Shown here: positions 8,428 through 16,586 of the stretch, one piece after another
Layout: every line of letters starts with the position of its first letter
How positions within the stretch are numbered: the stretch's first letter is position 1
Origin: Streptomyces sp. NBC_01476
GTDB taxonomy: Bacteria > Actinomycetota > Actinomycetes > Streptomycetales > Streptomycetaceae
Reading direction: 5' to 3'
DNA: 64,000 nucleotides
Assembly: GCF_036227265.1 (NCBI RefSeq)
Contig: NZ_CP109446.1
Location: 5,710,001 to 5,774,000, forward strand
Position numbers and translations under genes: made by a program
The notes under the pieces: generated by a model
Database searches by the model: none
Seen by the model: the letters and a program-made list of their open reading frames with translations, nothing else
Told to the model about the DNA's origin: nothing

Positions 8428-9062
8428 GTGAGTGACCGCAAGCCCTACAAGAGCGACTTATCCGACGAACGCTGGGCGCTGATCGAGCCGGTGATCACCT
8501 CGTGGAAGGTCCAGCATCCCTCGGTCAGCGGCCACGAGGGCCGCTACGAGATGCGGGAGATCGTCAATGCCCAGCTCTACCAGTCCAGGACCGGCTGCCA
8601 GTGGGACTACCTCCCGCACGACCTGCCGCCCGCCGGCGCGGTGAAGTACTACTTCTGCACGTGGCGCAATGATGGCACCGACCAGGTCATTCACGACCTG
8701 CTGCGCTGGCAGGTCCGCGAGAAGAGGGGCCGATTAGCCGACCCCAGCCTGGCGGTGCTCGACACCCAGAGCCTGCACGCGGCGGCCGGGGTCCCGGCTG
8801 AGACGACGGGACGTGACGCGGCGAAGAAGGTGCCCGGCCGCAAGCGGGGACTCGCCGTGGACGTGCTTGGCCTGGTGATCGCCGTGGTCGTGCTGGCGGC
8901 CTCCGTCCACGACAACGCCTTCGGCACCGCTCTGCTCGACAAGGTCGCAGCAGGCAGTGGGGGCACCGTGACGAAGGCCCTGGTGGACCAGGGGTTCAAG
9001 AAGACCGTCGTGGACCACGGTCATCAGGTGGGCATCGATGTCGAAGTCGTCGAGCGCAACCC
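8428..9062 (+). pseudogene. IS5-type (IS112-like) transposase, C-terminally cut
   Basis: GTG 8428 opens SDRKPYKSDLSDERWALIEP, followed by CQWDYLPHDLPP and the catalytic DTQSLHA and ALVDQGFKK segments. After about 212 residues (VEVVERNPAE) the family sequence stops and the frame drifts into Rhs DNA to 9195. The missing part is the region carrying the final Glu (RWRVEQ.. RRLVRDYE in relatives), so the product would be inactive. Confidence 0.75.
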
Positions 9063-9070
9063 GGCCGAGA

Positions 9071-9163
9071 CCCCCGTACGACACGCGCGGCTTCCTCAAC
9101 CAGCCTGCGGACGGGGGCAGCGGACTCGACCTCCTCGGCGCCCGGCACTACGACCCGGGCCAT
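9071..9163 (+). pseudogene. Rhs core fragment at toxin-cassette junction
   Basis: Reads YDTRGFLNQPADGGSGLDLL followed by GARHYDPG, the same Rhs segment as 2348-2430 and 6617-6640. It begins exactly where the cut IS5 transposase stops and ends where the frame changes towards the RNase-like tip. It is a third copy of the same Rhs boundary in 7 kb. Confidence 0.75.
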
Positions 9164-9257
9164 TCTGTCAAGCGATGGTGGGGCAGGGCCCGTAAAAGGC
9201 ATCGCCGAGATCGAAGAACTCGAGGCGTCGGTCACCGCTGAGGTCGGGGAGGTCGAC

Positions 9258-9632
9258 GTGGCCGTCAAGCCTGAAGACATCGCCGACCTGATCGAATCCG
9301 GCGTCAAATTCAGCGAAGAAGATCTCGTGGCGACCGGAAGGGCCGCGGACGGCCGTGTGGTCTTCCTTGAGAAAGGGAACAGCAGGGCTGGCCTTACTCA
9401 TATCATCGAACGTCATGGCGCCGAGTTCGAGCAGCGCGGGATTGGTTCCGCAGATCTTCCCGGATTCATCATCAATGCCGTGACCAAGGGTAAGGTCGTC
9501 GGATATCAGGGAAAGGGAACTGGGCGCCCGATCTATGAGCTCGAGTACAATGGGTCGCCGCAGCGAGTAGCCGTCACCGTCGGTAACAACGGCTTCGTCG
9601 TCGGCGCAAATCCCGTAGGATCTGGAGGGTGA
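9258..9632 (+). CDS. BECR-type RNase toxin tip of an Rhs protein
   Basis: Written from GTG 9258, but the frame is open from about 9163 (SSDGGAGPVKGIAEIEELEA), so it is a tip lacking its own start. The C-terminal 85 residues contain GLTHIIERHGAEF, GKVVGYQGKGTGRPIYEL and VAVTVGNNGFVVGANP. Histidines early, conserved G-x-G-x-Y strands and a terminal GF(I/V)VxAxP are typical of toxin domains of the barnase-EndoU-colicin-RelE class (for example Ntox50-like). This suggests ribonuclease activity. The family name is inferred from memory of the motif pattern. Its immunity gene follows 4 bases later. Confidence 0.65.
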   Translation: MAVKPEDIADLIESGVKFSEEDLVATGRAADGRVVFLEKGNSRAGLTHIIERHGAEFEQRGIGSADLPGFIINAVTKGKVVGYQGKGTGRPIYELEYNGSPQRVAVTVGNNGFVVGANPVGSGG

Positions 9633-9636
9633 ACTA

Positions 9637-9960
9637 GTGGCTTTTGTTGTTCGGCTGTTGGCGGACTACGACTGTTACGGGCTCTGGGTCGCCTCGGCCC
9701 AGGGGTATGAAAACGTCGCACCTGAGACCTTTTTGACGGATGGAGAGTTGGCCGAGGCGATCAATGAATGGTCGGATCAATACGATGCGACGTTGAACAG
9801 GGAGGATCCCGCGTCTTCGGGTTTCGCTTCGGCCGACGCGGAGCGGATGTTCATCGACCGGGGCCGACTGCTTGCCGACCGCCTGAAGTCCGAACTGGGT
9901 GAGTCCTGGGCGGTCCTGTACTACGACCCGTTCCTGAAGCGTGATATCGATATCACGTGA
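9637..9960 (+). CDS. immunity protein for the BECR toxin tip
   Basis: GTG 9637 lies 4 bases after the toxin stop and 7 bases after a strong GGAGGG (9624-9629), so toxin and partner are translationally coupled. The product is 107 residues, strongly acidic (pI clearly low), starting AFVVRLLADYDCYGLWVASA and ending YYDPFLKRDIDIT. The function as immunity protein is inferred from coupling, size and charge, which suits masking of a basic RNase. This is the best preserved toxin-immunity pair in the window. Confidence 0.7.
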   Translation: MAFVVRLLADYDCYGLWVASAQGYENVAPETFLTDGELAEAINEWSDQYDATLNREDPASSGFASADAERMFIDRGRLLADRLKSELGESWAVLYYDPFLKRDIDIT

Positions 9961-10385
9961 TGCGGCCGACGCTTTGCGAGCGGCTTCGACACGCCATGCT
10001 GGCGGGCGATTCCTTCTGCGCAGGTGTACGGCGTGAGGGCGAAGGGGGCGTACGGCGCCGGGTGTAAAGCTGGCTCTGATGGTTTTGGGTATCGCGTTCT
10101 TGGTGGCGTGCGGAAGTTCGGGTTTCGGTGAAGGTCAGTGGCGTCTAGTTGGGAGGGACTTGGGAATTTGGGCGCGGGGCCGTGCCGAGGATGCAAAAGG
10201 TCCCGCATTCCTTCTCCGCCGCCCCGCTGAATGCTGGCGGTTGGGACTTCTATGACTCCCACGGGGGGCGTCTGCCGGGGTGAACTTGGGGACGCGGCTG
10301 ATCCTCGTCTTTCCCGCCGGACGCGGGAGGGCGAGCAGGTGCTCCGTGGACCTGAATACCGCAGGAAGTCGGGGCACCTGGAGCT
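9961..10385. other. 425-bp stretch without a convincing gene
   Basis: No frame with good codon pattern. One short frame near 10225-10270 reads NAGGWDFYDSHGGRLPG, possibly a scrap of a lost protein. The stretch ends at the left inverted repeat of the IS at 10386. Confidence 0.4.
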
Positions 10386-11635
10386 GTCCTTGCCGAAAAC
10401 CTCATCCGCGCTGGTCATGCCGCATGTTGGTACTCGTGGAGGATGCCGCCGAGTCGGTCGCGTTTTCGTATGTCGAGGCGGGCGATCTGCTCTGGATCGG
10501 TGATTGGCGCGGGCAGGGGGTGCAGTGGGCGGGCGTTGGCGATGCCCTGATGTGGCCGATGTTCGTTGTAAAAGGTCTCGAACTCCTTGAGGACATGGAG
10601 GAGGTGCTGGTGGTTCCAGACGAGTGTGCGGTCCAGCAGTTCTCGTCGGCAGGTCTCCACCCAGCGTTCCATGATCGCGTTCATGCGCGGTACGCGCACG
10701 CCGCTGAGGACCACCTCGATCCCGGCGTCGGCAAGAATGGCGTCGAACAGAGCGGGGAATTTGCCGTCCCTGTCCCGGATCAGGAACCGTTTTTGGCTGC
10801 GCGCGTCTTCGAGGTCCATCACGAGGTTCTTCGCTGTCTGTGTGACCCAGGGCGCGGTGGGATGGGGTGTGGCACCGAGGATCCGGATGCGGCGGCTTGC
10901 GTGTTCGATCACCGCGAATACGTAGAGTCGGGCTCCTGACAGGGTGGCGGTTTCGAAGAAGTCGCAGGCCAGGAGGGCGTCGCTTTGGGAGCGTAGGAAG
11001 TCCGCCCAGGTGCTCGACGCGCGTTCGGGGGCTGGTGGGATGCCGGCGTCCTTCAGGATTTCCCAGACCGTGGAGGCGGCTATTTTCACTCCGAGTACGA
11101 GCAGTTCGCCGTGTAGGCGCCGGTAGCCCCAGCTGGGGTTCTCGTGGGCCAGGCGCAGGACCAGGGCTCGGATGGAGTGGACGGTGCGTGGTCGGCCTCC
11201 GCGGTGGGGTCGGGATCGGGCGGCGTGCCGGCGGGCGACCAGGTCACGGTGCCAGCGCAGGACCGTGTCCGGGCGCACCAGCAACTGCATGCGCCGAAGT
11301 ACGTCCTTCGGGATGCGGTGCAGGAGCGCTGCCAGGAACGCTCGATCGCCTGGTGTGAACCTGACTCGTTGGCCGTTCCGCTGCCGCTCCAGCACGGCGA
11401 TCTGGTGGCGTAGCGCCAGGATCTCTGTGTCCTTGTCCCGGTCGGTCATGGGCAGCAGGCGCAGCATCGCGAAGGCGTTCGTCACGCCCAGCTAAGCGGG
11501 TTTCCACAGCACAAACGGTCATCATGCCGAGGTCATCGACACTCTGCCAGAGCCCCGGGTCGTCCTTTGTACGCGGCAGCCCGCTGATCGCGCACATCGG
11601 CTTTGACCAGCATGGATGAGGTAATCGGCAAGGAC
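10386..11635 (-). mobile_element. insertion sequence with rve-type transposase, intact copy
   Basis: 1250 bp with imperfect terminal inverted repeats of about 30 bp: left GTCCTTGCCGAAAACCTCAT, right (reverse complement) GTCCTTGCCGATTACCTCAT. Same element as 928-2173. No clear target duplication was seen next to the repeats. The right flank is the middle of a coiled-coil gene, which has lost its 5' end. Confidence 0.8.
10415..11485 (-). CDS. IS transposase, integrase-core (DDE) type, full length
   Basis: 356 residues if started at 11485; ATG 11449 (MTDRDKDTEILALRHQIAVL) is equally likely and matches the conserved part better. An N-terminal helix-turn-helix region (RPDTVLRWHRDLVARRHAAR) is followed by NPSWGYRRLHGEL and the rve catalytic core. 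The acidic triad is visible: LACDFFET, RDRDGKF and IMERWVETCRRE. The C-terminus has FYNEHRPHQGIAN, the usual ending of IS3/IS481-like enzymes. No frameshift. Together with intact inverted repeats this copy may be mobile and may have mobilised the decayed one. Confidence 0.88.
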   Translation of the reverse strand: MTNAFAMLRLLPMTDRDKDTEILALRHQIAVLERQRNGQRVRFTPGDRAFLAALLHRIPKDVLRRMQLLVRPDTVLRWHRDLVARRHAARSRPHRGGRPRTVHSIRALVLRLAHENPSWGYRRLHGELLVLGVKIAASTVWEILKDAGIPPAPERASSTWADFLRSQSDALLACDFFETATLSGARLYVFAVIEHASRRIRILGATPHPTAPWVTQTAKNLVMDLEDARSQKRFLIRDRDGKFPALFDAILADAGIEVVLSGVRVPRMNAIMERWVETCRRELLDRTLVWNHQHLLHVLKEFETFYNEHRPHQGIANARPLHPLPAPITDPEQIARLDIRKRDRLGGILHEYQHAA

Positions 11636-11639
11636 AACG

Positions 11640-12743
11640 CCACTGGCCCCCGTACGACCGGGCCTGGTTCGCGACCTCGTCCAGGACCTGAAGCCCATCG
11701 ACGGTCTGGCGCCGCTGTGGTCGGAGCGGGTGGCGAAGGCAATGCGCGACTGTGCCGGCGCTGCTGCCTTGTACCTCCTCGTGGACACAGAAGCCGTCGA
11801 TGCGTTCCGTGCGGCGATCGGCGAGTACCACCGCGTCGCCCCGGGCGCGGTGCGGACGTTCCTGACCGAGGTGGATCCGGCATGGCCGAAGGATGCCTCC
11901 CGTCACCGCTTCCTGACCGTGGCCCGGATGAGCGATTCCCAGGATCACGCCTGGCGCGGCCTCGCCCGAACCGTCCAGCGGATCTCCACCGAGGCCCCGC
12001 TGCCTGACGCGTTGCGTACCCTCGCGTTCCCCGACGACGCGAGTCGGCGCCACCGCCAGGAGCGGCGGGCCGCGCTGGCAACGGTACGGCCGTCCGACGA
12101 GCTGGCGGTGATGCGCAAGGACGTCGAAGACCTCAAGGCCCTACTCGCCCAAGCGGACGAGGAGCTGAAGGAGGCGGCACGGACCGCCGAGCTGTCGACA
12201 CTGACCGTGGCCTCGCTGGAAGAGCAGCTTCACGCCGCAATGAAACGGGCGGACGGGGACATGGAAGAGGCCCTGCGTGCCTTGGACGACGTGGAGCGAG
12301 CGCGAGCTGAGGCGGACATCTTGCGGCGTCGGCTCCGCGATGCAGGCTGCTACTACGACACCGTCGTCGTCGAGCAGCACCGGGGAGTGCCGGACTCGTT
12401 CGAGGAGTTGTGGGAGCGGTTGGACGACTTCGAGGGGGTCCTGGTCACTGCAGGCAGGAGCAAGGCGCTCGAACTGGACGAGGGGGAACGGGCTCGTGTG
12501 TGGGCGGCCAAGGCGTGGAACGCGCTTCGGGCACCGGACTCCTACACACAGGCTGCCCGGGAGGGTTTCAACGGAGGCTTCTACCAACACTGCACGTCGG
12601 ATCGGCCGGGGGCGGTGAACTGGCCGCTCAAGCAGTTTTCCCCAGCCGGGCGAAGACCAACTGAAGCAGGCCTGTGCCGGGGTGCACGGTCTAGATCACG
12701 CCTTGACCGGGCACCACGCCATGACTTCCGGCCGGCACGTTGA
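11640..12743 (+). CDS. 5'-truncated coiled-coil protein
   Basis: The frame is already open at the IS end (LVRDLVQDLKPIDGLAPLW) before the first ATG at 11730, so the IS removed the true start. The protein has an alpha-helical N-terminal part (AAALYLLVDTEAVDAFRAAI), then a long coiled coil at about residues 120-210 from ATG 11730 (MRKDVEDLKALLAQADEELK and after). A C-terminal segment with WNALRAPDSYTQAAREGFNG and FYQHCTSDRPGAVNWP follows. After about 12640 the sequence looks like a shifted frame. I do not recognise the family. Probably non-functional. Confidence 0.6.
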   Translation, partial: PLAPVRPGLVRDLVQDLKPIDGLAPLWSERVAKAMRDCAGAAALYLLVDTEAVDAFRAAIGEYHRVAPGAVRTFLTEVDPAWPKDASRHRFLTVARMSDSQDHAWRGLARTVQRISTEAPLPDALRTLAFPDDASRRHRQERRAALATVRPSDELAVMRKDVEDLKALLAQADEELKEAARTAELSTLTVASLEEQLHAAMKRADGDMEEALRALDDVERARAEADILRRRLRDAGCYYDTVVVEQHRGVPDSFEELWERLDDFEGVLVTAGRSKALELDEGERARVWAAKAWNALRAPDSYTQAAREGFNGGFYQHCTSDRPGAVNWPLKQFSPAGRRPTEAGLCRGARSRSRLDRAPRHDFRPAR

Positions 12744-12856
12744 ACGATGCCGAGACGGTCGAGACCCGGGTCTGCGAGGAGTGCGGTTCGGAGATCGAGA
12801 CAGTCCCGTACTTCACAGCTCCGCCCAAAGAGGCCACGGCCGACTTCAGCCGCTGA
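12740..12856 (+). CDS. very small CxxC protein or fragment
   Basis: TTG 12740 opens 38 residues with [15 protein letters not shown], a single CxxC knuckle, ending TGA 12854-12856, 37 bases before the next gene. No Shine-Dalgarno is evident. It may be the remnant of a zinc-ribbon protein rather than a gene. Confidence 0.28.
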   Translation: MNDAETVETRVCEECGSEIETVPYFTAPPKEATADFSR

Positions 12857-12893
12857 GCAAGCCGCCTCAGCGCCCCGGCTACAGTCCGCCTTC

Positions 12894-13115
12894 ATGACGA
12901 CGATCTACACGACCCGGGAGTGGAACGGCTACGGGAAGCAGAACTACTACTGGCACGAGTACCGGCTCGAAGGCGACACCGTCGTCAAGTACAAGTGCCA
13001 CCGGCAGAAGTTCTTCGATGGCGATGAGAACGTCTGGGACAAGGACGAATCGATCGTGGAGTCCTGGGGACTTGATGAGCCGAGCATGCCCGACTGGCTG
13101 AGGCAGTATCTCTGA
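12894..13115 (+). CDS. small conserved-looking protein, 73 aa
   Basis: ATG 12894; product [20 protein letters not shown] onward, rich in Tyr, Trp, Lys and Asp, ending [10 protein letters not shown]. It has lower GC at third positions than the core but a coherent protein-like sequence. No family name is known to me. Another possible orphan partner gene of a lost toxin. It is followed by a Tn3-type transposase remnant on the other strand. Confidence 0.55.
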   Translation: MTTIYTTREWNGYGKQNYYWHEYRLEGDTVVKYKCHRQKFFDGDENVWDKDESIVESWGLDEPSMPDWLRQYL

Positions 13116-13154
13116 CTCCGCCCCTACTGCTGTAGCCCTGGAAGGCGCCGAAAG

Positions 13155-13837
13155 TCACTCCGTGTTGCGCCACCGGCTCGCGCCGGCCACCCAGATCTCC
13201 CGGCGCCGCAGCGCGTCCCGCAGGTTGACCAGCACGCACAGCTCGTACGGGATGCGCTCCACCCGGCCCTTGTTGTCCACCACCGCCGCCCGCTACTGCT
13301 CGGGCACCACCCCGTCCAGCGGGACGCGCTCGGCCTCGTCGAAGCACCCCCCGTCCTTGATCGGCTGGTCCAGGTACCGCTTGAGCAGGTCGATCGCGTC
13401 CATCACCGGCCGGTAGGCGGTGTTGTTGCACTTCAGCTCCAGCACCGACAGCAGCGGCGAGAGCATCCGCCGCCAGTGGTTGGAGTACGACGACCGCAGC
13501 ACCGTGCGGATGCGCGCCTTGTACCGGGCATCGTTCGCCACGGCCTCCGCCGCCAGCGCCTTCAAGGTCTTCTTGCCGACCACCGGGAAGATGACCTTGC
13601 GGACCGTGCCAGCCGGCTCGGCCAGCCCCGCCTCCGCGACCCGCAGCATCATCCCCTCCTTGCCGCGGACCTTCTTCAACTCCTTGACGAACTCGCCCTC
13701 GACCTTCTTCTCCGCTCGCGTGTTGATCTTCTGCACGAGCTGGATGAACAGGTTTATCAGCGAATCGGCGATCTCCGTCCGCCGCACGTGGCACAGCGTC
13801 GCCAGCAGCGTGTACCGCACTGGGTCGCCCCGTCTGC
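13155..13837 (-). pseudogene. Tn3-family transposase (TnpA) C-terminal remnant
   Basis: The minus strand reads DPVRYTLLATLCHVRR, FVKELKKVRGKEGMMLRVAE, RTVLRSSYSNHWRRMLSPLL and CNNTAYRPVMDAIDLLKRYL, then VPLDGVVPEQ, a TAG at 13291-13293, and RVERIPYELCVLVNLRDALR. This is the central part of a large Tn3-type transposase (relatives have about 1000 residues). The TAG replaces an expected Trp codon and both ends are missing. At its 5' side it is fused to the EamA permease fragment. Confidence 0.8.
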
Positions 13838-14031
13838 CGAGCCACACCGGCGCGATCCTGCTCCTGCTCACGCCTGTCGGTGCGCTGGCCCTCGGGGCCG
13901 CGGTGCTGGGCGAACGTCCGACGCCCACGCAGTGGGCGGGCTGCGTTCTCATCCTGGTCACTGCCTACGCCACGACGCTCAGTCGTACCCGGGATCCGGG
14001 CTCCCGCACAGGCCGCGCGGACGGTCAGTAG
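13837..14031 (+). pseudogene. C-terminal end of an EamA/DMT-family permease
   Basis: About 64 residues: SHTGAILLLLTPVGALALGA, then LGERPTPTQWAGCVLILVTA and a basic tail. The last two hydrophobic helices and the GE-x-PT-xx-QW-x-G motif between them are typical of EamA transporters. Everything upstream is replaced by Tn3 transposase DNA on the other strand, so the gene is dead. Confidence 0.75.
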
Positions 14032-14712
14032 CCGCCCAGGAGGGCTCGTACCTGGCGCAGGGTGTCCGGTCCGTCGCTGCTGTGCCAGCGGGTGGGGTGG
14101 GCGGGGCGCCGACCCGACAGCAGCAGGAGCCGGGCAGCCGGGTCACTCTCGATGGTGGCGGGGCCTTCGGGCGGGGCCAGGCGGATGCTGCCGCCGTCGG
14201 CGTCGGCGGTCACCGATGTCGTCCGTGCCGGGTGCGCGCAGGCGGCCCTCGATCCGTCCGTCGGGTCCCAGGTCGTGGCCGGCGGCGTGGCCCTTGGACA
14301 GCAGCGGCCGGCCGACGGACACCACGCCGTGCTCGGTCATCCACGGCTCGTTCAGCGCCTGCACGGCTGTGCGGGAGTCGCCGGTGAGGTCCCAGCGGTG
14401 CAAGAACAGCGCGGCAGCCGCGGCCACCTCGGCGAGGCGCTCGCAGCGGTCCAGGAACGCCGCCCACAGGTCAGCGTCGGATATCCGCCGGAACGGGGTA
14501 TCGCGTGTGAAGTCCCGGGTCTCCACCGGCGAGCCGTCGAGGAACGCCTGCAGGACCCGTGCCAGCTCCTCCGCGTTGCCCGTCTGGTGGGCCAGGACAT
14601 CCCGCACCGTCCACGCCTCGCACCACGTGCCGTCGTAGGGCCGCCGACCCTGCACGGCGTGCACGAACGGGGCCAGCTCCGGGAGGGCGTCATCAACACG
14701 CGAGGGGACCAC
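14025..14712 (-). pseudogene. mycothiol-dependent maleylpyruvate isomerase-family protein, decayed
   Basis: Reads ALPELAPFVHAVQGRRPYDG, WTVRDVLAHQTGNAEELARV and then LHRWDLTGDS, a DinB-like four-helix family of mycothiol enzymes. The family normally has about 35 more residues between AEVAAAAA and LHRWD (including a HxxE/HMR metal site), so an in-frame deletion is likely near 14405. Near 14215 the frame shifts and continues as SIRLAPPEGPATIES to VRALLGGY. With metal ligands lost and a frameshift it should be inactive. Confidence 0.7.
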
Positions 14713-15396
14713 AAGCGATGGATATCCCAGGTGCGGCCCAGGCCAACCAGGGCGTAGGGCAGAAGACCCGGACAGCGGCGGTCGTCCCCACCCGGCTCGC
14801 CGCCCCCGGCAAGGAGCCGACCATGGACGGCGCGTCCCGGTCCGGTCGTGTCCGGACGAGGGCCTGAGTCGGACCCTGCTGTCCGGATCTCAGGCACGGC
14901 CGGTGCACGTGCGGCTGATTCGGGGGCGCGCCTCAGACCGTTGCCGTATACCGGTTCGACGAGCCGGGCCTGAAACAGGAGCGACGGGGAGCGCTGATGC
15001 CCGCTCACCGATCCTCCCTCAGCTACGCCACCTGCCAGGTGCGGTCGAACGCAGGACATGGACCCGGTCCAACAACGGTAAGAGCAACGACCCACGGGGC
15101 GGCTTGCATTTCCGAGGGCTCTTGCGTCATCCGAGCAGGTCACGGGCGGTTTCCGCAAGGAAGTCGCAAGGGAGCGCGGAGGTTGCACGAGCGGCCCCAA
15201 ACGCGGGCCGCGCCGCCCGCCCACTGCGTCATCCATGGCCGATGAGCAGCGTAAAGACGGAGAGTTGCGGTCAGATGCCGATCACTGGTGCCCTTCTCGG
15301 CCCGAAAAGAGCAACGGTCAGAAGACCGTGTGCGTTTTGGCAGGTACAAGAACGGCTCTGACCGGCGTTCGTGCTGGTCAGAGCCATAATTCCGGA
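14713..15396. other. 684-bp stretch without a recognised gene
   Basis: No frame shows a convincing protein pattern on either strand. Its right end holds an inverted repeat (15354-15385) just before the left attachment repeat of the AICE, so this stretch is the chromosome (or older accessory) flank of the integration site. Confidence 0.45.
15354..15385. terminator. 10-bp stem hairpin beside the left att repeat
   Basis: GGCTCTGACC and GGTCAGAGCC pair perfectly around a 12-base loop; no long T-run follows on the plus strand. It lies 12 bases outside the att repeat, where the terminator of the tRNA-Arg gene (minus strand) would be in the empty site. Confidence 0.5.
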
Positions 15397-15440
15397 GTGC
15401 CCCCGGCAGGATTCGAACCTGCGCACACGGCTCCGGAGGC
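15397..15440. other. left attachment site of the AICE (att repeat)
   Basis: 44 bases identical to 33632-33675, equal to the 3' half of tRNA-Arg(CCG) from anticodon stem to discriminator base. Only this half is present here; the 5' half of the tRNA is absent, as expected for the displaced end of an integrated element. Confidence 0.92.
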
Positions 15441-15564
15441 TGGGTAGGCCGTTGCTGTTCGTGGTGTGCTGAACTGGGCGGGAGTGGCTGCCGGCCCTGC
15501 GGCATGGCCTGATCATTACGTCCCTACGACGTGAACGGTCTGCCGGGCTGGGCAGGCGGCCCGT

Positions 15565-16512
15565 ATGGTCGGTTGCATGGTGAGTGGCATCTCGGGTGAT
15601 GGCATGGCAGGTGGCGGGGCTGCGGAGTTCACGGCGGAGACAACCCTCGCTGTGCTTCGGGAGGCGTGTGCGGCGGCCGGTCTGGACCCCGGGGACGCGC
15701 GGTTGCTGAGGCTGGGTTCCAACGCGGTGTACGCGTTAGCCGGTCGTCCGGTGATCGTGCGGATCACGGCCGACCCGGGGGCTCTGGAGGCGATGGAGCG
15801 GGCGGTACGGGTGGCGCGCTGGCTGGGGGAGGAGCGGTTCCCGGCGAACCGGGTGTTGCCTGCGGTGACGCAGCCGCTTGTCGTGGGCGGGCGCGCGGTC
15901 ACGTTCTGGGAGAGCGTCCAGGACGCCGAGGAGTACGCGACGCTGCCCGAACTGGCGGATCTGCTCAGGCGGTTGCATTGGCTGGAGGAACCGGAGTCGC
16001 TGGGGCTGCCGTACTTTGAGCCGTTCACCAAGCTGAGAGCGTCGCTTCGCCGCCTCAATGGAGCAGCGGAGCAGGATGTGGCCTTCCTGACCGAGCGCAC
16101 CGACAAGCTGGAGAAGGAGTACAACCGACTGGACTTCGTACTCCCGTTCGGGATGATCCACGGCGACGCGAACGTCGGCAATGTGCTGCGCGACCGCTCG
16201 GGGCGGGCGGTCCTCATCGACCTGGACGGCTTTGCCCTCGCCCCGCGTGAGTGGGACCTGATTCTCACCGCCATCTACTACGACCGCTACGGCTGGCACA
16301 CCCGTGAACAGTACGAATCCTTCGTCCACCACTACGGCTTTGACCTGATGAACTGGCCCGGCTATCCGGTCCTCGCCGACATCCGCGAGCTGATGATGAC
16401 GCTCTGGATGGGCGGCAAGGCGGCGACGGAGCCGAGGGCCGCCGCGGAGTTCGCCCGCCGTGTGGAGGCGATCCGTACTGGCGGCAATCGCGCCGACTGG
16501 CAACCATTTTGA
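15565..16512 (+). CDS. aminoglycoside phosphotransferase-family kinase
   Basis: 315 residues from ATG 15565; ATG 15577 or 15601 would also fit. The phosphotransferase fold is clear: VIVRITADPGA (nucleotide-binding Lys region replaced by a variant), HGDANVGNVL at about residues 200-209 (catalytic His-Gly-Asp and Asn), and LIDLDGFALAPREWDL (the DxD metal-binding Asp). This family is often found in Streptomyces mobile elements, and its real substrates (sugar, choline, antibiotic or other) are unknown. It is the first gene inside the left att site. Confidence 0.82.
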   Translation: MVGCMVSGISGDGMAGGGAAEFTAETTLAVLREACAAAGLDPGDARLLRLGSNAVYALAGRPVIVRITADPGALEAMERAVRVARWLGEERFPANRVLPAVTQPLVVGGRAVTFWESVQDAEEYATLPELADLLRRLHWLEEPESLGLPYFEPFTKLRASLRRLNGAAEQDVAFLTERTDKLEKEYNRLDFVLPFGMIHGDANVGNVLRDRSGRAVLIDLDGFALAPREWDLILTAIYYDRYGWHTREQYESFVHHYGFDLMNWPGYPVLADIRELMMTLWMGGKAATEPRAAAEFARRVEAIRTGGNRADWQPF

Positions 16513-16586
16513 GCTGACGCGCGTCGGTCTCCCCGCGGCGTGGAATGTCGATCTGCTTGCTTCGTGAGGTATGGACGTTGGCGAGC

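Noticed and set aside
15397-15440. Second tRNA-Arg gene at the left end of the AICE
   Set aside because: Only the 3' half matches; acceptor 5' strand, D-arm and half of the anticodon stem are missing. It is the displaced att repeat.
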